Assembly (NCBI GenBank): GCA_964017065.1
Contig: OZ024785.1
Coordinates: 14,853,965-14,917,964 of the forward strand
Reading direction: 5' to 3'
From: Haliclona indistincta
Taxonomy: Eukaryota > Porifera > Demospongiae > Haplosclerida > Chalinidae
DNA: 64,000 bases
Shown: piece by piece, positions 56,887 to 64,000 of the stretch
Position numbering within the stretch: the stretch's first letter is position 1
How the letters are laid out: the number at the start of each line of letters is the position of its first letter
Program-made: the position numbers and the translations under genes
The notes under the pieces: generated by a model
What the model saw: the letters and a program-made list of their open reading frames with translations, nothing else
Told to the model about the DNA's origin: nothing
Database searches by the model: none

Positions 56887-59800
56887 CTATATCCTAGCCA
56901 GTAGGTCCATGATATTGCTCATGGTGGGTCGATGAGCTGGTCTTTCACCAGTGCACCTCCTAATGAGGGAGACCATGCTGACCCACTGGATGCGCTGGAT
57001 CTGTTCTTGACGGCGTTCTGGTTGGGACTCAGGGAGCTCTCTGAGGCACATCTCCACTAGGAGGACACCGTAGCTATACACGTCCATTTTGGGTGAGTGT
57101 TGACGAGGAGAGCTGGCCTCAGGAGCAGCATAGATTGGGTTGCCAGGACCGACAGTGGTGGAGACGAGATTCATGAAATTAACTGATCCATAGTCGGACA
57201 ACTTTGCTCGCCAGCAGCCATTGGGGAGAGGCTCAAGAAGAACATTGGCACTGCTGATGTCACGATGGATTATTGGGTGGGGCTGCCATTGGTGAAGGTA
57301 GCAGAGAGCACGACCAACATCTTGGCTAATGGAGGTGATGTGAACCCGAGGCAGCTCAACTTCTTTCTTCAGCTCCTTGCGTAGGCTGGTCGGCATCAGC
57401 TCCGTTAGTATGATGGCTTGTCCCTCCCTCGTAGCGCCAATAAATAGGAGGAGGTGAGGATGGCGTAGCGTGGCAGCCATTGTCATTTCTCGTACAAACT
57501 GCCGTCGGTTGTAGTCAGACAAGATTTCATTGTGCAGGAACTTTGCAGCTACATGCAGACCGCGGAACTTGGCGACCCTCACTTCACCCCAGCCTCCTCT
57601 TCCCAGCAACTCCTCAGTCATCTTCACCTCTTCTCTCTTCACCACCCAGTGGAGCTGCTGGTTCCTCCCTTCAGTAACAGACAGCTGATAGGAATGAGAG
57701 TGACAATTGTGCAATTTTGTCACTATCACTGACCTGCTGTCTGAGCTGCTGGACCTCTTCCTGTCCTCTAGTGTTGGCTGCCTGGAGCTGCTGGTTCTCC
57801 CTTTCTAGTCGATCGTTCTCTCTCATCAGTTGCTGTCCCCTCTCTTGTTCCTATACATGTCATGACATCTAATACTTATGCTATAGAATTAGCTAAACCT
57901 GCAGCTGTGACTGCTGGAGCTGATGGTTCTCTCTAACCAGGTGATCTTTCTCGCTCACAACTTGATTCTTTTCCCTTACTAAACGAGTCCCTATTTCTTT
58001 CTTCTCTCTTACTGCTTGATCCTTCTCTCTGGTCAGTTGTTGGACTTGTCTCATCAGCTGTTGCTCTCTCTACATAAGAGAAACCACAGATCACCACAGC
58101 TAGGGTATTATGATGGCAAAGTTTATGCTAAGTAATTATCATTCACAATCACATTCAATAAGATTAATATTAGTATATACTGGTCGAGCTTTCTATACAT
58201 GTAGACATCTAGTTTACCAACTATACATGTATTGTATATACATCTGTCCATAACCATTTTGTGTGTATGACATGTAGGCTCGAACAACTATCAAACATTG
58301 CTATAGATATTGTTCTAATTAGGCCTATAATCTGGTGGTTGTTAAAATGGAACACGTGGAACGAAACAGCACTTAAATCATCTTCAAAACTGTTCTAGTA
58401 CAATACTGGTACGTTTTTTTCCGAGTACTTACATGTAGCAAGAGACTTTAATGTCACTGCTCAGTTCTGTGCATGAGCTATTCTATTCCCGGTGTACTTC
58501 AAATACGTGCTATTTCATTCAGTGCATTCCATGTTTTGCCGGACCACTGTCTGTTCCATTCTGTTCCGTGCATGTGGTTCTGAGTTTTAACTACATGTAG
58601 AGGCCCTTTCACATGAAGCTAGGCATCAATGCACATTGAATGCGCATTCGATGGGCATTGATTGTGTTCATATGAATGTACATTATTTCATCTCAAATCC
58701 AAAATGATCGCATGTAGAAAGACAGCATAACAAGGCGCAGCCCAAAAGCTTTGTAGTCAACATTTGATGCGTTTGTTAAAAGCTGGCAAGAACACATGTA
58801 CAGTGTGTCTTTTCAATGGATCAAGTGACTGTGCGATTCACATACAATGCACTAACATGTGAATGCAATCAATGTGCATTGAACGAATATTATTGAGCTG
58901 ATCAAACCTGCTTCTTCTCTCTAGTCACTTTTTCCTTCTCTCTAGTCACTTGTTCCTTCTCTCTAGTCACTTGTTCCTTCTCTCTAGTCACTTGTTCCTT
59001 CTCTCTAGTCACTTGTTCCTTCTCTCTAGTCGCTTGTTCCTTCTCTCTAGTTGCTTGCTCCTTCTTTCTAGTTGCTTGTTCCTTCTCTCTAGTCACTTGT
59101 TCCTTCCCTCTAATTGCTTGTTCCTTATTTCTAGCAGCTTGTTCCTTCTCTCTAGTCACTTGTTCCTTCTCTCTAGTCACTTGTTCCTTCTCTATAGACA
59201 CTTGTTCCTTCTCTCTAGTCACTTGTTCCTTCTCTCTAGTCAGTTGCTCGAGCTCTGTCATCAGTCGCAGCACAACCTCTCTGGCTCTCTCCAACTATAT
59301 AGTGCGGTATGTACCATTAAACGCATTAAAAACAAGAGAACTATCTCACTTCAAGGAGTTGATCACTACTACCCTCCACCCTCTTCCTCTTTCTCTCTGA
59401 CAACATCTGCTGGTACTCCCTCTTGTCTTCCAAGGCTGTTCTCACCCTCTCTACCACCCAGTGACCATCTCCTTCCTGGACTGTATGAAGAGAGGAGCTG
59501 TTACATGTCTACTACACACCAGTGCCACTGTGCAGTGTCTGTCATTATAGCTACTGTAATGTGCAAAGGTTATGATACTCACTATCAATGAGGACAGTGT
59601 GGGAGGATAGTTTATCACCACCAAGTGATCTCCATCCACCAAAAGCTACCAGCAACATTTTGTGTGGTGATAGTTGTATTGCAGAGAGTGAGTGCTCCAC
59701 ACGTTCAGTCACAGTGTCAGGGAGTGGTAGCTGAATACCAAAACCAAACATACAGTATTTGATACACAAATACAACACAAATTACCTTCTTCCACTTCAT

Positions 59801-62800
59801 TGTAGTGAGGTCATGAATCCAACAGTCACTGATAGTAGTCCATTTATTTTCAATGCTCATGATCCCTCCCACTATCACTAAGAGATATCCACTCACATAT
59901 GTGGCAGCATGGCCACGCCTCCCTATAGGCCATTCCATTGAGCGATAGAAAGGTTTGTTGATCTTAATCCAGTGCTGAAGAGCAGATACACTATAAGATA
60001 TTGTACTGTGAGTATACATGTTGATTGAGTTACATGTACCACAAAGCCTAGTAATCTGCATTATAGGGCTAATGCAGTTTAAAACAGCACCATGCATGGA
60101 GAACAGTGCTGATGCTTTGGTGGACTTCTATATACACACACGTCAGTATAAACTGAAGCTACAAGACAGTAATTTTCTGTAGACCAATCACAGCAAAGTC
60201 ATTTAGTATGGTTGTTTGCATTCAAAATGCTATAAAATGATGCTAAATCAATGAGATGCGCAAAGTCTCTGTGTTCCTCAACAAATGCTCACTTCTAGCC
60301 ACACACTATGGCTAGCCAAGAGGAAACGATGCAATCGACGAGCGATGCATCAGACAGCAATCCGACGCTCAGCTCACTCGTGAGCACACAATGCCTTGAG
60401 CGCACGATGCCAAATGGTTCGGAATACAAAATACCTTGGGAATGCTGGCTGGCTCCACTCCTAGACACACAATGCCTTTGAGCGAGCAATTCTTGGATTA
60501 CAATTAATGGGCACGCAATGCCCTCAAACAGCAACGGCCACTTCGAATACACAGTGTAAAGGCATAATACCACCACAGAAGGACACCTAGCTAGCTGTAG
60601 ATTCAATACAGCACAGGACAGAGAGACCCTAGCTAGGTAGCTAGCCATCTTGCTGCACACGAGGCATATATAGAATGCGCATGCATAGAGACACGTGGCC
60701 AACACTGTAGTAACGGAGAGGTTTTTGAATTGCGTACTCAACAGTCAAGATAAGTTACGTAAGTATTGTTTATCGCTGCTGTACTGACAAAAGCTCTTCG
60801 TTACTGGATTTCTCGTGTCGAAACAGTCACAGAAACGTGGTTTCAGCAACCTGGCATGCTCTGCTGAAAAGTTTTTCAGATGAGTAGGTATGGTTTTTGT
60901 CGCGCCTCTGGCGATCCTTCCCGGTAAGCTGTCTCGCTAAAACTTTATATACAAGCAGTACTTCCAGTAGTGTTATACAGCTAGCGATGTGTTCGTAGCT
61001 GCTTTACATCTGGAAATGTGGCCCTTAGCAACGGCGCTGCCTTATGAATATAAATTAGTGCCGAGCACCCTTAATCATACCATTAATCATGCCGAGCACC
61101 CTTAATCACGAGAAAGAAGATTTGTAAACATCTTTCTAGACGATTGTGTACACCAACTTTGCAAGTGAATCGATGAGGATTTGGCCCAGTGAACTCATAA
61201 TGCATTAAAGTGTAAATGGATTATAGTATGGCCTCAAACACATGGCTATAGTGGGTTAAGATAAGTTATATAGTCCTGTGCTTAGGGAAAGGGTATGAGA
61301 CATACATTTATCAGGCCAGCATTCAGTGGTATGTAACAAATTGCTGTTTGACTTGGTTACATCACATGACAAAAAATGCTGCATATTATTGAACCCGGCA
61401 GTGCACATTAAAAAAGCTCTGTAATGAAGCCTCAACAATAAAGCCTCAACAAGTGGATCACTATCAATAAAGCCTCAACAAGTGATAAAGCCTCAACAAG
61501 TGATATGCAATAAAGCCTCAACAAGTGGATCACTATCACAAACTCACCAAAGTGTGTTTGGACAACTCAACTATCAGTAGGTCATCACTGACTGCTCCTG
61601 ATCCAGTGAAGCCACCAAACAGTGCAGCTCTCTTCTTATCCACTGGAGTGAGAGTAAAGTCGCTAGATGGAGGAGGAGGCTGTCCAGTGACTCTTGGTGA
61701 GCTCCACTTTTCTACAGGAGGTATATGACACCATCTCCAACTACTACTATACAATTGATATGCTAAGAAATTTCTACGTAGAATCAATTGTTAATGTTGC
61801 TCTGCCATCGCCCATGAATGTAAATGGTGGAAGCCAAGGATAAAGCTCGGCTAAAGCAATAGTTATGCTAATTTTAAATTGGCATAACTATTGCTTTAAA
61901 ATAATATAATAATATCATGTGAAAGCAGTCCTGTGAGCCAGTTTAAATGCTTCAGCTGTATCACCAGTGATGATACAGCTAAAGGCTGAAAAACTTTCTA
62001 GGGCTTCGTCTAGCAAATCACTACTAGCCATACAAACGTATCTTAACAAGGGAAAAATGCATTAACAGAGAGCTTTTGCAAATGCTGAGCTGGAAAATTC
62101 AAGATTTTACTTACGACATTATTGTTTTTATGCTGTGCGTGTGTAATTAAAAACAACTCTGTTATGGTCTGAAGCATTGAATAAGAAAGATATACATTGT
62201 GAATTTCAGCTTGCCGTACACTAATGGACTAGTTTGGAGTTATGTATAGTCTGGAATTTTAGTATACCATCAGATTATTGCTTGATTTAATGGTGCAGGT
62301 TCACGCCCACGCATGTATTTTGGCTTGTTGCTGGGGGACTGTATCTCAGAAACTACTGCTGATATTCCAAGAAACCAAAGACCTATGTTATAAGACTGGT
62401 GTAGGCTGTACACATTGCAAATTATGAGCACTGATAGTGCCAGACGGAAACGTGACGGCGCGGCTAGATACATGTACAACGCTTAGGCTAATAAAACTTT
62501 TGTTCACTCAGGTAGTAGAACTTCAGATTGTGGATATAATTATACGTATTTCAACAAGGCGAAGGCAGTAACAATTTTTTTTGTGTATTGTGTTTGAAAG
62601 TGCAATTATGAGCTGCTTATACCTCGTGGTTTTCCTACTTAGAGGGTGTTTATTAAAAAAACTTTATGTTACGGTCATTATCTGGAATATCATTTGTGGT
62701 GTTGTAATGATGTCTACTTGTATAATGTAGTACCACTTACTATGTGCTTACATACACTACATTACAAAGATTATTTTCAAAGCGATGCACAAGCAAAATG

Positions 62801-63560
62801 GCCTGCAAAGAAAATTTTGTTTATTACTATTCATGTTTATGTACTCTCCTACATTTTTAACTGGGCAAATTCAAGGTGATGCTAGCATCTGTGCACCATT
62901 TATTGCTATACCACTCCATTATGCACAATTACAACACTCACTAGTGCTTAGGCTGAACATGTGTTGTTCATTGCACCGGGTGTATTTAACACCAAATATA
63001 TACTGTGCTCCAGGTTGATGATGTGATGGAGTAAGGCCAAATCCTGCTACTACACATAAGATGTCCTCCTCACCATCCCTGAATGCTACCATATCACTGT
63101 TCATCTTCCTCATCGGTGCCCCACTCTCAGATGTAGAGGCAGATAGCATCTTCCATTGAAGGGATGATGTGCTCAGCTTGTGCACACTATTATGATAGCA
63201 CTTATCATGTCCACAGTAACCACTAAAGTAGTAGAGTGAGTCACCCACTGCAGCACAACAATATCCCATTACTCCCAGCGGAGGTGTTCCATTGGTCTCC
63301 CGCCTTATCCAGTCCTCACAGTCTGATTGAAACACGTCCACACCAGACAAGAACTTTCTCTTCTCTGGACTATCGTGTACTCGTGGTATATCATCAATCC
63401 AGCCTCCCCACAGATACAGGTTACCACCAACAAGAAGAGATGTGTGCCTGGTGCGAGGAGCTGGTTCGTATCTAAACGCTGTGAGAAGTACGAATATACA
63501 CATGTATTATGAGCTACTGCAAATGATCATTTACAGAGGCTTACGTGAACAAGTCGTCAT
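56887..63560 (-). CDS. Kelch / coiled-coil / TKL-like protein kinase, copy 5 (inverted)
   Basis: Exons in gene order: 63545-63560, 62942-63478, 61548-61711, 59786-59974, 59583-59730, 59350-59480, 58908-59294, 57899-58069, 57734-57850, 56887-57684. All phases agree, giving 885 residues. It is the longest copy: coiled-coil exon 58908-59294 codes 129 residues, mostly REKEQVT-type heptads, and exon 57899-58069 codes 57 rather than 32. The kinase keeps GRGGWGEV, AAKF, HRDISSAN, SDYG and DVYSYG. The 16-nt first exon (MTTCS) is shared with copies 3 and 4. Introns are longer (1.2-1.6 kb) than in the others. No ADAM gene follows the stop, where a composite repeat sits instead. Confidence 0.9.
58908..59294 (-). 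repeat. 21-bp coding repeat (coiled-coil heptads)
   Basis: About 15 units like actagagagaaggaacaagt plus g on the minus strand, each coding one heptad. Variants carry S, A or G near the middle of the unit. Shorter forms exist in copies 1-4. Confidence 0.92.
61424..61537. repeat. Short tandem repeat aataaagcctcaacaagtg
   Basis: Five imperfect copies directly beside the donor of exon 61548-61711, on its intron side. Another array beginning at a splice donor. Confidence 0.8.
61740..62030. repeat. Interspersed repeat in intron 1 of kinase copy 5
   Basis: Shares an inverted block (ttaaatgcttcagctgtatc) with intron 1 of copy 2, and holds a small internal palindrome (aaagcaatagttatgc / gcataactattgcttt). 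Confidence 0.6.
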
Positions 63561-64000
63561 CTCTGTTCTCATCGGCAGGAAGTAAGGTAACGTGGGGGGT
63601 TTCCCAACGAACTTTTTGGGTGGGGCCTCAACTCTAGCGATATGCCAACGACGTGGACGTGGCGGTTAATTTTGCGTAACAGAACGGTCTACTTAATTTA
63701 TTATTCATAACTCTACTTCTGCTTGTCGTATATTATCGTTCTATGGCTCAATTTACTAGCTTATGTCGATAGTTTTACTGCAGAATGAACAGTACTGTCA
63801 AGAAACTTTGAAGCAGTTGTGCAGAATAGGAATAGATTGTACTAAATAATGCATGTGGCACAAAACGGTTGCGAACTTCAATCAACTTTCCACACCTGAT
63901 GTCCGAATTTATTTCCACTGTAATTTTTTCTGTGAGTGGTCATAGGTAGTAGTTGTAGAAAATACTAGTTCGAAGTTGTTAAAGTTTTTAGTGAGTATTT
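63561..64000. other. Upstream region of kinase copy 5
   Basis: Presumed promoter side of copy 5. No motif or gene is clear before the window ends. Confidence 0.35.

Noticed and set aside
60295..60741. 148-codon minus-strand open frame within intron 2 of kinase copy 5.
   Set aside because: Composition is uneven, no motif or splice context supports it, and no paralogous intron has it.

Overview
The window looks like metazoan, probably demosponge, genomic DNA. Introns are short (many 50-60 nt, GT-AG), sequence is AT-rich with dense micro- and minisatellites and small foldback elements, and the recognisable proteins are animal families: ADAM17-type metalloproteases, kelch/TKL kinases, phospholipase D, and kinesin-21 and NMD3 fragments. 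An Amphimedon-like sponge is an inference from this style, not proven. Gene models below were built by hand from splice sites and reading phase; no search was run.

Layout. 1-2.4 kb: two copies of a small gene family I do not recognise, the second with a complete three-exon model. 2.9-7.9 kb: decayed remnants of the main cassette, a hairpin element, a transposon end and a KIF21-like kinesin fragment. 7.97-50.5 kb: the core of the window, a two-gene cassette repeated four times. Each cassette has a plus-strand gene coding kelch propeller, coiled coil and TKL-like kinase, followed tail-to-tail about 300 bp away by a minus-strand ADAM17-like gene. Kinase genes 1, 3 and 4 have complete models; copy 2 has a 4-nt frameshift. 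ADAM copies 1, 2 and 3 are truncated or frameshifted, while copy 4 (41145-50540) has phase-consistent exons from signal peptide to cytoplasmic tail, interrupted by a 200-N assembly gap in the propeptide region. 52.6-54.7 kb: an intronless phospholipase D gene. 56.9-63.6 kb: a fifth kelch-kinase gene, inverted, with no ADAM partner in view.

Main discoveries. (1) The catalytic glutamate of the ADAM zinc site is encoded by a 6-nt microexon, present in both copies that keep this region. (2) Two different minisatellites (30 bp, about 136 copies; 41 bp, about 6-18 copies) lie directly downstream of ADAM exons, and each repeats the local 5' splice site with the last 11-13 exon bases. (3) The kinase coiled coil grows and shrinks by 21-bp heptad units, from 35 to 129 codons in one exon. 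(4) Paralogous empty sites date several insertions, including a DUF3504/Crypton-type tyrosine recombinase element with 12-bp inverted ends inside an ADAM intron.

How the genes might work together is inference only: a cytosolic receptor-like kelch-kinase and a membrane sheddase co-duplicating as a unit is suggestive of a linked role, but linkage alone does not show it.
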